Assembly: GCA_964017045.1 (NCBI GenBank)
Contig: OZ024806.1
Coordinates: 4,732,488 to 4,796,487, forward strand
Direction of reading: 5' to 3'
DNA length: 64,000 nucleotides
Source of the DNA: Omphiscola glabra
Taxonomy: Eukaryota; Mollusca; Gastropoda; Lymnaeidae
The notes below the pieces were generated by a model. It had not been told where the DNA came from and ran no database searches. It saw only the letters and a program-made list of their open reading frames with translations. The translations under genes and the position numbers were made by a program. This document shows positions 20,224-30,980 of the stretch, piece after piece (within the stretch, counting starts at the first letter, position 1; each line of letters begins with the position of its first letter).

Positions 20224-21000
20224 CTAGCGAGAACCCGACATGCGTTGCAATGCAACTCAATGAAAAATGATTTTGTGTTTTATTTAAGTTTTAAAGTAAT
20301 TTTTAAATAGAAAATATTTATTGTTTTTTCCGTCTGCTGTGTACACAAATAAATTAGAAGTTTTTTCGACGTGTTAGCAGCAACATACAGCTGTCCATGT
20401 GAGAAGCATGGATTTTTTTAAAATTTAGTCCACACACTTGTAGCGATTGATCCACCCATGCAGTAGCTCTGTTTTAAATTATAATTAGATAGCTCAAATA
20501 TTTTTTTTTTTTTTTTAAAAAGGCCCCCGGCCCAAAACGCAAAACTTTAAAATGGTTGTACTTATGTCACACTCAAAATGAAATGTCGTTTGTATTTGAT
20601 TGATTTCTAGCCACCCATGCAATAGCACTGATTGAAATTATATTTGTATAGCTCATATAAGAAACAAATCATTTGGGGCTCCGGCCCCAGAAAGAATATT
20701 TCAAAATGGATAAGTTAATTCAGAAACCATTTGTGCGCACAACTTACCAAAGTTGTATCGCAATTGGATGAATAGTATAGGAACGCATACGAAAATTATA
20801 TTTAGCTCATAAAAGGGGGAAAAAAAGAATTAGGTGCCCGGTCCCAAAACGGAATATTGTAAAATGTGTGTAATAATTCAGAAACATTTGCATTTTTTTT
20901 TACAATTCACACAATTTTCATCACTTTTGGATTAATGGTATAGAAGCAAATACGGGATATACTTATATATATTAATTTTTATATATGTATAGATATAGTT
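20224..21000 (-). mobile_element. Helitron remnant, minus orientation
   Basis: On the minus strand the element ends in ctag followed by T. A perfect hairpin (gttgcattgcaac, 20244-20256) lies 16 bases before that end. CTRR termini with a nearby hairpin are the Helitron 3' signature. Just upstream is a helicase C-terminal remnant. Farther along are three GGCCCC-type blocks (about 20520, 20668, 20835) spaced about 150-165 bases apart, each followed by an aatatt-like stretch and similar to blocks at 30629 and 30834. The 5' end near 21000 is approximate. Confidence 0.7.
20284..20465 (-). pseudogene. Helitron helicase (Rep/Pif1-type) C-terminal fragment
   Basis: Minus-strand frames give QSLQVCGLN, then after a frameshift in an A run KNPCFSHGQLYVAANTSKK, then after another shift VYTADGKNNKYFLFKNYF and a stop at 20284. 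PCFSHGQLYVA followed by a short tail with VYT.DGK is the hallmark C-terminus of Helitron Pif1-like helicases, where the block normally continues CSRV. That SRV portion is altered to ANT here. It is a short broken fragment and cannot be active. Confidence 0.75.
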
Positions 21001-21037
21001 TACTGAATTAAGATAACTTTTTGCAATTATTCAAGGA

Positions 21038-21650
21038 TGATCTGTCTGTCTGTCTGACTGTCTGTCTCTATGTCTCTCTGTCTGTCTCTCTGTCCGTCTC
21101 TCTTTCTCTCTGTCTGTCTCTCTGTTTCTCAGCCGGTGTATATGTCTCTCTGTCTGTCTGTCTCTCTGTCTCTATGTTTGTCTCTCAAGTTGTCTCTCAG
21201 TCTTACGCACTGTGAGTCTATGTCTCTGCGTCTATCTCTCTGTCTGTCTCTCTGTCTGTCTCACTGTCTGTCTCTCTGACTGTCTCTCTGTCATTCTGTC
21301 TCTCTGTCTGTCTCTCTGTCTGTCTCTTTGTCTATCTGTCTGTCTCTCTGTCCGTCTCTCTGTCTGTCTCTCTGTCTCTAAGTCTGTATCTCTGTATCTT
21401 TGCTTGTCTCTCTGTCTGTCTGTCTGTCTCTCTGTCCATCTCTCTGTCTGTCTCTCTGTCTGTCTGTCTCTCTGTCTGTCTCTTTGTCTGTCTCTATGTT
21501 TGTCTCTCTGTCTGTCTCTAATTCTGTCTCTCTGTCTGTCTCTCTGACTCTTTGTCTGTCTCTATGTTTGTCTCTCTGTCTGTCTCTCAGTCTGTCTCTC
21601 ATTCTGTCTCTCTATCTGTCTGACTGCCTGCCTGCCTGTCTGACTGACTG
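21038..21650. repeat. (TCTG/TCTC)n tetranucleotide tract
   Basis: Imperfect gtctgtctctctgtctgtc repetition on plus. Open plus frames read as SLCLSLCLS and are artefacts. Confidence 0.95.
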
Positions 21651-22048
21651 TCTGTTTGTCTATCTATCTACCTATTATCTACCTATCTACCATCTACATG
21701 CCTGCCTGCCTACCTACCTACCTGCCCACCTGCCTACCTACCTACATGCCCACCTACCTACACACCTAACTACCTACCTACCTACCTTACAACCTAACTA
21801 TCTACCTAATTATCTAACTATCCAGCTACTATCTTAGTCTATCTACCTATCTATCTATCTATATATCTATCTACCTATCTCCCTACTACCTACCTACCTA
21901 TCTATCTACCCACTTACCTACCTACTTACCTACCTACCAACCTAACTACGTACATATCTTTGTACCTACCTACCTATCCATCCATCCATTCGTCCTCTCA
22001 CCCACCCACCCTCCCATCCATCCGTCTATCTATCGTTTATCTACATCC

Positions 22049-22125
<77 letters not shown>

Positions 22126-22128
22126 ATC
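21651..22128. repeat. (CTAC)n then (CTAT)n tetranucleotide tract
   Basis: Begins as CTAC/CTGC, includes a ccatccat patch, and ends in about 20 pure ctat units (22050-22124). The gradual motif change from 21038 to 22128 suggests one microsatellite that mutated its motif along its length. Confidence 0.95.
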
Positions 22129-22189
22129 AATATGTGTATGTGCCTGTCTGTCTGTCTTTTATCTCTCTATCTAATAAAATCTCTATTTT

Positions 22190-23375
22190 TAAAATTAAAT
22201 TTTCACTTGTGTAAAGTGATTGGTTTTTTATATCCACGGGTATAATTATGTAAATGTATATACATTTTGTTAAAGTCATTGATTTTCTTAATTGGTTAAC
22301 ATATGTTCATATGTAAAATGAGAATATAGCTTCTTTTTTTTTATAACTGAAATGTCATTGGATTGAAAGATATTGTCATCTAAGTAAAAATGCATGAACT
22401 CACCATCGATATAAATGTATCAAAGAAGGTTAATTATTGATCAAATTTATTCTGAGGCTTATCTTGTGCTGCATTTGGGCAAAATGAGTGTATAGTATTA
22501 CTCCCCTCCCACAGAGTTTTTAAAAAAATGATAAATCCTCCACTGGTTTGTAGCCCTATTACTTACGCAAAAAGATTTTTTTGCATTTAATATGCTTTGT
22601 TCTTATCTAGATGAGTTATAAGTGCATTAAAAATGCTATTTGGCTATTTATTTTTCCTGCACCGATTTAATTAAACGGCATATTCTTATTAAAATTATTT
22701 TTAAATGTAGAGTTTTTACTACTTTATAAATTTCATAACAGTTTATTTTTGGAATGAATAAAAAGTACAAACTAATTAAATGCTACAAATACAAAGCTAA
22801 ATTAGTATTTAAGTTTAGCAATTTAAAAAGCAATCAGTGCTATTTATTAATTTTACTTATTAGAAGGGGAATGTGCATCATCAGTTTTGTCACGCTCTTT
22901 TATTAAATCAGAGAACTTTTAGCTTTGGCTAAATAGGCAATTCGCACTATGACGTCATTTGCGTGATTATTTAGAACTAATTAATTTTATTTTTATTTCG
23001 CCTTATTAACAACGCGCTAAAGAGTGCACTAACAACAACTGATGTTTAGGTTTTTTCGATAAATGTGATTACTGTGCAATTCTTTATTCATATTTTTTCT
23101 ATTTAATTTTTTTTTCATAACTATCAAACGCATATAAAATGCTTAAGATAGTTCCTTAGTTGTTTCTTTATATGTTTTTGTAATTTATAATAATAATACT
23201 TAAACTTTTGCTAAAATAAAAGCGGAAATATAATATTTTTTGCGCATGTAAATTTATTCGATTTCCGAAAATAATAGAAAATAACTATGATTGTTTTAAG
23301 AGTCCGAACGTATCAAAATAGTATCGGCTCTTTGGCGTTATGTCAGTATAGCTCATTCTTATATATATGACGGCG
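22190..23375. repeat. AT-rich dispersed repeat B, copy 1 (most complete)
   Basis: 22207-22640 matches 28818-29225 (shared tgaggc.tatcttgtgctgc and aaaatgagaat). 22700-23335 matches 27520-28045 (shared atgacgtcatttgc, ctaaaataaaagcgga and ttattcgatttc). No coding frame seen. The class is unknown; copy 2 shows inverted ends. Confidence 0.75.
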
Positions 23376-23431
23376 TTTGCCGAAAACTTTACATTTGTAT
23401 TCTGTTTTATCATGATTAGAGCTGCACCTCT

Positions 23432-23652
23432 CTTGTTTTATTGACTCAAAGTGAACCTCTCTTGTTTTATTGACTCAAAGTGAACCTCTCTTGTTTTATT
23501 GACTCAGAGTGAACCTCTCTTGTTTTATTGACTCAAAGTGAACCTCTCTTGTTTTATTGACTCAAAGTGAACCTCTCTTGTTTTAATGACTCAAAGTGAA
23601 CCTCTCTTGTTTTATTGACTCAAAGTGAACCTCTCTTGATTTATTGACTCAA
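23432..23652. repeat. 29-base tandem repeat, about 8 copies
   Basis: Units of attgactcaaagtgaacc plus tctcttgtttt, nearly identical. Confidence 0.95.
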
Positions 23653-23769
23653 ATTAATCTATTTGAAAACTTTATCGCAGTCCAACACTCTTATAATTAA
23701 TGTTAATGAGCAGACACGGTGAATCTAATGGGATTGCACCTGTCGCGATTAATGCTTGGGCACGTAGGC

Positions 23770-24193
23770 GGAGGCAGTACCCACCCGTAGGTAAGGCAGC
23801 ATCCACCCGTAGGTAAGGCAGCATCCACCCGTAGGTAAGGCAGCATCCACCCGTAGGTAAAACAGCATCCACCCGTAGGTAAGGCAGCATCCATCCGTAG
23901 GTAAGGCAGAATCCACCCGTAGGTAAGGCAGCATCCACCCGTAGGTAAGGCAGCATCCACCCGTAGGTAAGGCAGCATCCACCCGTAGGTAAGACAGCAT
24001 CCACCCGTAGGTAAGAAGCACCCACCCGTAGGTAAGGCAGCATCCACCCGTAGGTAAGGCAGCATCCACCCGTAGGTAAGGCAGCATCCACCCGTAGGTA
24101 AGGCAGCATCCACCCGTAGGTAAGACAGCATCCACCCGTAGGTAAGAAGCACCCACCCGTAGGTAAGGCAGTATCCACCCGTAGATAAGGGAG
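23770..24193. repeat. 22-base minisatellite carrying donor-like motifs, about 20 copies
   Basis: Units of cacccgtaggtaaggcagca plus tc. A roughly 150-base block (about 23864-24014 and 24014-24164, including the short gtaagaagc unit) looks duplicated. Each plus-strand unit has taggtaagg, which resembles a splice donor. All three minus frames are open because 22 cycles the frames. Confidence 0.94.
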
Positions 24194-24225
24194 CAGGCAG
24201 CAGTTCAGACCAAACCTACTTAATG

Positions 24226-24405
24226 GGCATGTCAATGAACATATCAAAGAAGACAATGAACATATCAAAGATGACAATGAACTTGTCAATGAACATATCA
24301 AAGGTGACAACGAACATGTCAAAGTAGACAAAGATCATATCATAGATGGCAATGAACATATCAAAGTTGAAAATGAACATATTAAAAAAGACAATGAACA
24401 TTAGT
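24226..24405. repeat. About 21-base degenerate repeat, 8 copies
   Basis: Units of gacaatgaacatatcaaaga plus t, with variants. Confidence 0.85.
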
Positions 24406-24904
24406 TAAATGGTTGCATCTGTATATTTAAACAAACAACTAATGATACCATCATGGGATATTAGAAAATACATTAATACCTCCTTTACCGTCTGCATTTT
24501 TAGACACATCTAAATTTTTCAGAATGAATATTTGAAAACACAGACATTAATGTACATGATTCATTTAGAGAAAAATGAAATGAAAACGTTTAAAGACAGA
24601 CTTTTAGAGAACTGCACTTAATCTAATGTTTTCTTTTTTAATGTTCATACTGCTTTAATTTGGGATAAAAATTGTTCGATGGACGACTGCACCTGCAACC
24701 CCTCTCTCTTTCTCTCTCTCTGTCTCTATCTCTATGATATTTTCCTACAATTTGTGCGAAATCGGAATTCTATTATATGGGTACTCATTGTGACACGGAT
24801 AAAAAATGGATTCCTAAAATCTCTCTCCCCCCACCCTTTCCCCAAAAAATAGTGTATATAACAAACAAATTTACATTTTACAAATATTTTTAATCACATC
24901 TCTG
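24406..24904. other. AT-rich sequence with no gene seen
   Basis: Only a short (TC) tract (24702-24734) and unassigned sequence. Confidence 0.4.
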
Positions 24905-25105
24905 GCAACTACAAGTTTCAAACAGATGGTAACTACAAATTTCAATCAGATCAATGGTAACTACAAGTTTCAATCAGATGTTAACTACAAATTTCAATCA
25001 GATCAATGGTAACTACAAGTTTCAATCAGATGGTATCTACAAGTTTCAATCAGATGGTAACTACAAGTTTCTATCAGATGGTAACTACAAGTTTCAAGCA
25101 TCAAC
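24905..25105. repeat. 24-base tandem repeat, about 9 copies
   Basis: Units of ggtaactacaagtttcaatc plus agat. Confidence 0.9.
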
Positions 25106-25179
25106 CACGGTGATTAACAAACTGTGATTTGTGTACAAAGGTAACTACATATTTAACTTTCCTTGCGCGTATGTTGTAC

Positions 25180-25405
25180 ATTTCTTACAATTGTTTCCCG
25201 TGGCAGTACTTCTTGAAATTTCTTACACTTGTCTCCCATGTTACTACTCATTGATATTTCATACAATTGTCTCCCATGTTACTACTCATTGATATTTCAT
25301 ACAATTGTCTCCCATGTTACTACTCATTGATATTTCATACAATTGTCTCCCATGTTACTACTCATTGATATTTCATACAATTGTCTCCCATGCTAGTACT
25401 TCTTG
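25180..25405. repeat. 38-base tandem repeat, about 6 copies
   Basis: Units of ctcattgatatttcatacaa followed by ttgtctcccatgttacta. The two edge copies are diverged and the middle copies are identical. Confidence 0.92.
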
Positions 25406-25666
25406 ATTTGCTACCAAAAAATCTTATTTACTACCACGACTGTTCTTAAACTGTAAAAAAAAAATTAACCGATAATTTTTCTGGAATTTTGAATGACACA
25501 AAATGTAAAATATGCAAGTCACCATGCACCAAATATCCAGCCCAACCTCTCTCCTTCATACGCACCAAACAGCGAACAGCACTTTTGATCAGGCCAGGCG
25601 AGGGAACACCTTAACGTAACAGCTCCTAATTCCTTAAATTATTTGTTTACAACGCATTGCATTTGG

Positions 25667-25690
25667 TGACGTCGCTTTGACCTATGACCC
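25667..25690. promoter_or_regulatory. CRE-like site next to a nuclear-receptor DR1-like site
   Basis: tgacgtcg (25667-25674) is one base from the palindromic cAMP-response element. tgacctatgaccc (25678-25690) is two TGACC(T/C) half sites in direct repeat with a one-base spacer, a DR1 on the minus strand. A second CRE-like half (tacgtca) lies near 25720. They are about 500 bases upstream of the TATA box at 26183. Function is inferred from motif identity only. Confidence 0.4.
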
Positions 25691-26182
25691 CTCAGTCACG
25701 CTTGAACTTTTTGGGCTATACGTCATCCAATGTTTCCTGAACCACTGCAGCGCACGTTTAAAAATATATGTTTTTCTTTCTGCTCTGATGACTTACTTTG
25801 TACGTCTGCCTCTATGTCTAGATGACATGGAGGGCGGTGAAGGGGGGGCATGACCGGATTTCTGTACCAATAAGGAGTTAAGCACACCTGCTTGGCTTTC
25901 AAGCTGGCGGAGAGAGGGAAAAAATGTAGTGTGCCTTAAAGCAAAAGTTATTTTTACAATTACGGGCAACTATGTGTTGAAGAATTTGACTGACATATTA
26001 CGGTAGGCAGACGTTGAACAGGGGAGGAGGTGGTGAGAAGTGGAGGGGCCGTAAGAATAAAAAGTAAACGGCGGGTGGGGGTGGGAGGTTTTGGGGGCTA
26101 GGGTAAAAAATATTTTCATTTCACACTTTTCATTAAAAAAAATGTATATATGTATAGGCTAGCAAGATTGGATTGCCCGGAT

Positions 26183-26190
26183 TATAAAAA
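26183..26190 (+). promoter_or_regulatory. TATA box of a plus-strand transcription unit
   Basis: ggattataaaaagtcggg is followed by a GC-richer segment. The predicted start of transcription is near 26213-26216. Confidence 0.5.
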
Positions 26191-26214
26191 GTCGGGCCTC
26201 GCGGTGGGACCAAA

Positions 26215-26337
26215 AGTCTTTAGGAGAAACTTGAATAACGTTTGTGGCGACGTCACTAGCAAGGACAAGACCTGGTGTAGCGGCATACGCAGGTAGACAG
26301 CACCATCACCACGACACAGATAACTAGCCTCGCACAG
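26215..26337 (+). other. Candidate non-coding first exon
   Basis: About 123 bases with no ATG, starting roughly 30 bases after the TATA box and ending at cgcacag with gtaagg after it, a near-consensus donor. A CRE-like gacgtcac lies inside at 26249-26256. Absence of ATG over this length fits a 5' untranslated exon. The intron would contain the array at 26480-27055 and the element copies beyond. The nearest in-phase start-codon exon candidate is at 32189. Confidence 0.45.
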
Positions 26338-26479
26338 GTAAGGAAGGTAGACGTACGATTATTGAGAGAGATAAAACGTCGCAAATAGTCTTTAATAAAA
26401 TTAGCCGAGCAAACAGACCGACTTTTTTGCAACAAAAAAAAAAGGGAAAAAAGAAGATAGATTCTGACTCGAAGGGGGT

Positions 26480-27055
26480 TTGCCTGTGTATAAAGATATA
26501 AAGATATCATTTGCAGTTTATAAAATATCATTTGATGTAAATAAAGATACAAGTCTTTTGCCAGTGTATAAAGATATAAGTAATTTTGCCAGTGTATGAA
26601 GTTATCATATCCTGTGTATAAAGATATCAGTCATTTATCTGTGTATAGGATATCATTGGTTATGTATAAAGATATCAATTATTTTCTTTTGTATAAAGAT
26701 ATCAGACATTAACTGTGTATAAAGATAGCATTTGCATTGTATAAAGATATTACTAATTTGTCTCTGTTAAAAGATTTAATATGCAGTGTATAAAGATATC
26801 ATTGGCTATGTATAAATATATAATTTGCTATGTATAAAGATATCATTTGCTATGTATGGAGATATCATTTGATGTCTATGAAGATATTAGTTGCTGCGCA
26901 TAAAGTTATAAGTCATTTTCAGGTCTATAAAGATATCAATTATTTGCAATTGTATACATAAATCGTTTGCTATGTATAAAGGTATCAAACCTTTGCATGA
27001 GTATAAAGATATCAGTTATCTGCTTGTGTATGAAGATATCATATATATAACGATG
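26480..27055. repeat. About 21-base degenerate minisatellite, about 27 copies
   Basis: Units of gtgtataaagatatcattt plus gc, with many substitutions. It lies in the presumed first intron. Confidence 0.85.
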
Positions 27056-27083
27056 AGCTGGACTATCCAATGAAATGCTAAAG

Positions 27084-27250
27084 CAGTGGTTCTTGACCTT
27101 TCTAGTGCCGAGACCCTTTAATACAGTTCCTCTCATGTTGTGGCGACCCCCAACCACAAAATTATTTTTGTTTATACTTTATAACTGTGGAGTGTATGTG
27201 TTTTCAGATGGTTTTCAAAGGGGTCGCGACCCACCAGTTGAGAACCGCTA
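27084..27250. mobile_element. SPIN-like non-autonomous hAT element, 167 bases
   Basis: The left end is cagtggttcttgacc and the right end gttgagaaccgcta, which are inverted copies. The interior has ccctttaatacagttcctc, catgttgtggcgaccccc, aaccacaaaattattttt and ggggtcgcgaccca. This is the layout I remember for Space Invader (SPIN) elements. Flanks tgctaaag and cgctaaag match at seven of eight positions, consistent with a hAT target duplication. About 50 bases of the usual interior seem to be missing. Confidence 0.88.
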
Positions 27251-27258
27251 CGCTAAAG

Positions 27259-28050
27259 AATTGAATTGATTTAAATATATTCGGATTCTTAAAATTAATA
27301 ATAGGGATTTTCTAGTATTTTACGGAAATCGAATAAGTTTTTAAAAAAAAATTTAATCCGCTTATTTTAGTAAATGGTTAAGCTTTGATACTTATGATTT
27401 TTTTTAAACAATCAATTATGTTCTAAGAATTATTTTTATTAAATCATAATGACATTTATCGTGAAAACCAAAATGTCTATTGTTTTTTAATTGCGTTTTA
27501 GTGTGTTTTTAATATAATATTTTATAAATTTAGTCCAAGTTTATTTTTGGGATGAAAAATAATTATAAACTTATTAAATGCTAAAAATACAAAGCTAAAA
27601 TTTGGTGTCGCTTATAAAGAATTTAAAAGCAATTAACTCTACTTAATAATTTTACTTTTAAGGAGGGGAAAATACATGATCAGTTTTGTCACGTGTGGCT
27701 ATTAAATCAAAGAAACTGCAAGCTTGGGATAAAAATGGCAATTCGCGCTATGACGTCATTTGCATATTTATTTCGATACTTTTTGAAGACATTTAGATCA
27801 AATTAATTTAAATTAAATTTCGCAATATTAACAATGCACTTAAAACGCATTAATAAACAGATTTTTATGTTTTCCGTTAATGTATTTGTAATCTATACGG
27901 ATAATACTTTAACATTTACTAAAATAAAAGCGGATATATTGTATATTTTACACATTTAAATGTATTCGATTTCAGTAAAATAATAGAAACCTACTATCAT
28001 TGTTATTAAGAATCTGAACGTATTTAAATCGCTTCGTTTTCTTAATGTTA
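27259..28050. repeat. Dispersed repeat B, copy 2, with long inverted ends
   Basis: 27270-27381 (tattttacggaaatcgaata, aatccgcttattttag) is an inverted copy of 27927-28040 (ctaaaataaaagcggat, tattcgatttcagtaaaa). Arms are about 110-130 bases. The interior shares atgacgtcatttgc and other blocks with copy 1. The foldback layout suggests a DNA element, but I cannot assign the superfamily. Confidence 0.75.
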
Positions 28051-28799
28051 TGGTCGGCCTAGCACATTCTTATGTACTAGAAAATATCCACCTATGTTAT
28101 CAAGATCATAGTGGCAGCACTTTTTATGATTTCCACTTGATATTGCGGAAACCAATCATGATTCCGTATTTTAAAAAGAAGTATTTATGGATTGATGTTT
28201 ACGTTTCTAGCATTATTTAAAGTTTAAGAAGTATTTTTCTGCTTTTTATTATACGCCTACCCTACTCTATTTTTGCGCCCCTAATCTATCATTTTTTTTT
28301 CTCTAAACTTAACCTTAATTTACCAAATCTAAATTATCACTAATTATATCATTATTGTCACTCAAGGAGTTCACTGACGGCTGATTTCTAAGCTAGAGAA
28401 ATAATTTAGATGTCATATTTTTTATATTGTTAAACCACCTAAATTAAATTCTCTTTTCTCTAAAAATTGTGAAATCTTAAAATTAAATTTACAATAAAAA
28501 CTCTGTATACCATTTTAAATAAATTTTATATTAACGGACTTTGAATTACTGATATCTTCATTAAAAATTTAACAAACTTTTGCCTGTGTTTTATACTACA
28601 TTATCGGAAAATCGTAAAACAAAATAATTTTTTTATCTTAAGTAGAATCTCTTAACCGTTTTTCACGTCTGTAACAGCCTTTGGTGTCCCTTTTTTATTT
28701 TGCAGAAACATTATTCATCTCATAACAATATACAGCCACTTTACTTTTCGAAAAACAAAAATATATGTTCATTTTTTTAAAGAAAATCTTAACTCATCT
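28051..28799. other. AT-rich sequence with no gene seen
   Basis: Unassigned. It may be diverged sequence of the same repeat family, but I could not align it by eye. Confidence 0.35.
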
Positions 28800-29435
28800 C
28801 TATTTTTTTATTACATATTTACGTTAGTAAAATGATTGGCTTTTGATATTAATAGGTATATTTATGTTATCGCCATTTATTTTCTTAATCGGTAAACGTA
28901 TGTTCATTTGTAAAATGAGAATGTCACATCTCTTTTTCACAACTGTAATACCATTTGATTTAAAGATAGTGTCATCCACTTAAAAATGTACACATCCTAT
29001 TTCCTACCCCCGAAATGTATATACCTAATTAATTATTTATCCAATTCATTCGTGTATTCTGAGGCGTATCTTGTGCTGCTTGGGGCAAAATAAAGATATC
29101 GAATCTCCCCCGTCCCCCCCCCAACCAACGGGATTGTTGACCCCCTACTTATGCAACCAAAAATATTTTTTTTACCTTCATTTGATGGTTCTTATTTGGA
29201 TGAGTGCTAAGTGCATTAGTGAATGTTATATTTGTATGGAGTGAATGCTATTTTATAATTTATAATAATAAAATCTAAACATTTACTAAAATTGGAGCAG
29301 ATAAATTTTATGTTTTGCGCATTTAAATTTATTCGTTTTCCGTAAAGTAATAGAAAACCACTATCATTGTTGTTAAGACTCAGAACGTATTAAAATCTCT
29401 TTGTTTCCTTCGCGTTATATATATATCTATATATA
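28800..29435. repeat. Dispersed repeat B, copy 3, internally deleted
   Basis: 28818-29225 matches 22207-22640 and 29256-29396 matches the right end of copies 1 and 2 (ctaaaattggagcagat, ttattcgttttccgt). The middle, including the atgacgtcatttgc block, is missing. Confidence 0.72.
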
Positions 29436-30980
29436 CTAGCCAATATACCCACTTTCCACAGGATGGCATTCGGAACAACAACTTCTACAGACTTTAAATT
29501 AACATTAAAATTTAGCGCCATAAAAAAAACAAAAAAACACCCATTTAGTAAAATTAAAAAAAATGTGTCTCCTATAAAAACATATTTATGATAAGTTTTG
29601 CAAAAACTTTCGTTTTCCAATGGGATCCCGATCCAAGAGAGGTCACATTCAGATCCGATTACCCAATGGGATCCAGTTTTCCGATGGTATGACGGTACCC
29701 GGAAGTATCCCGACCCCGTTTGGATCTAGATCCTGGGTGCATCCCGATCTCGTTGATATCCCGATCCCGTTAGGATCCCGTTTCCTTGTGGGATTGCGAA
29801 CCCTCTGGATTCCATTCCGGTGGGATCCCGATCCCGTCGGTATTCCTATTATTGTGGAATCTCGATCTCATTGTGATCCTGATACCGGTGGGATTCCGAT
29901 ACCAGTGGGTTCCCGATCCCGGTAGGACTGAGTTTTCCGACAGGATCCCGATCCCTTTAAGAACCCGTTCCCGTTAGGATGTCTTTCCCTGGGGATCCTC
30001 TTCTCTGATTGTATCCCGTTACCCGCTAGATCCCTTACCCGGTTTCATAACGTTACCGGATGGGATCGCTTTACCCGGTGGGTTCAATTTACTGTTGAAT
30101 CTCGTGAACATTACAATAGGCTTTTGGATCCCTTTATATATCCCCGTTGAACTATATATATATACCGTTCTGGAATATTCTAGATTTTATTTAATATCAT
30201 CCTCGAAAAGTCTAAAAAATGACTTTTCTTAGTAATTATTTTTAAATACGAAAAAGTATACAACTAAATGCATTACTATAACTATAGTACATTTACGTTG
30301 ATAGAGGGGACCCGACGGGGGCCTATTCCATAAGTGGGACGATTAAGTTTTGCCTGAGATGGGGGGCCCTATAACAATCATTCAGATAAATAATAATGTT
30401 AAAATGTATAAGTTGTCCCATAAAAATCGGTTTAAATAATGCCATAGATGTAGATTTTTTTAAATTATCGAACTTTCTGAAAAATTCTAGATCGGATATG
30501 CTTAGCTTTAAATCCACAGATATTTCAATACGGACTATGAAGGCGATAGCTACAACCCAGACCTATCTCCACCAATTCACATAGAACCTATAGTGATATT
30601 TATTTAGCCTATTTAGGACAAAGGAAACGGGGCCCCCGGCCCCAGAGAAATGGATATTATAAGTTCAGTACACTTCGGTATTTAAATATGATATTCGAGT
30701 GTACATGTACTAAGTTTGGTCAAGATCCATCAATTGATGTATATGTACTAAGTTTGGTCAAGATCCATCAATTGATGGAGGTGGAATTGTTGGTAACTTT
30801 ATTTATTTAGCTCATAAAAGAAAAAAAAAGTTGGGGCCCTCAACCATAAACGGAATATTATACAAAGTTCATAAGCCCCTTAGAGTTCGCTCTGGATAAT
30901 GATGTGCCAAGTTTGATCAAGTTCCATCAATCCAAACAAACCCACAAACCCACACATTTTCACCTATATATATTTATTTT
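29436..30980 (-). mobile_element. Possible Helitron-related composite region
   Basis: On the minus strand the left edge reads ggctag followed by T (29435-29440), a CTAG end like the element at 20224, but no convincing hairpin was found. Inside are a ggatcccgatcccg repeat (29618-30100) and two GGCCCC-type blocks (about 30629 and 30834) similar to those in 20224-21000. They are followed by aagtttggtcaagatccatc twice (about 30709 and 30745) and a variant near 30915. The right edge is uncertain. Confidence 0.4.
29618..30100. repeat. Degenerate gggatcccgatcccgtt repeat
   Basis: Loose 15-18-base repetition of ggatcccgatcccg with heavy divergence. Locally GC-rich in an AT-rich setting. An open plus frame across 29620-29925 is repetitive (DPV, GIPI) and not called. 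Confidence 0.65.

Noticed and set aside
29390..29620. A 76-codon minus frame beside the CTAG end
   Set aside because: AT-driven, with no helicase motif of the kind seen at 20284-20465.
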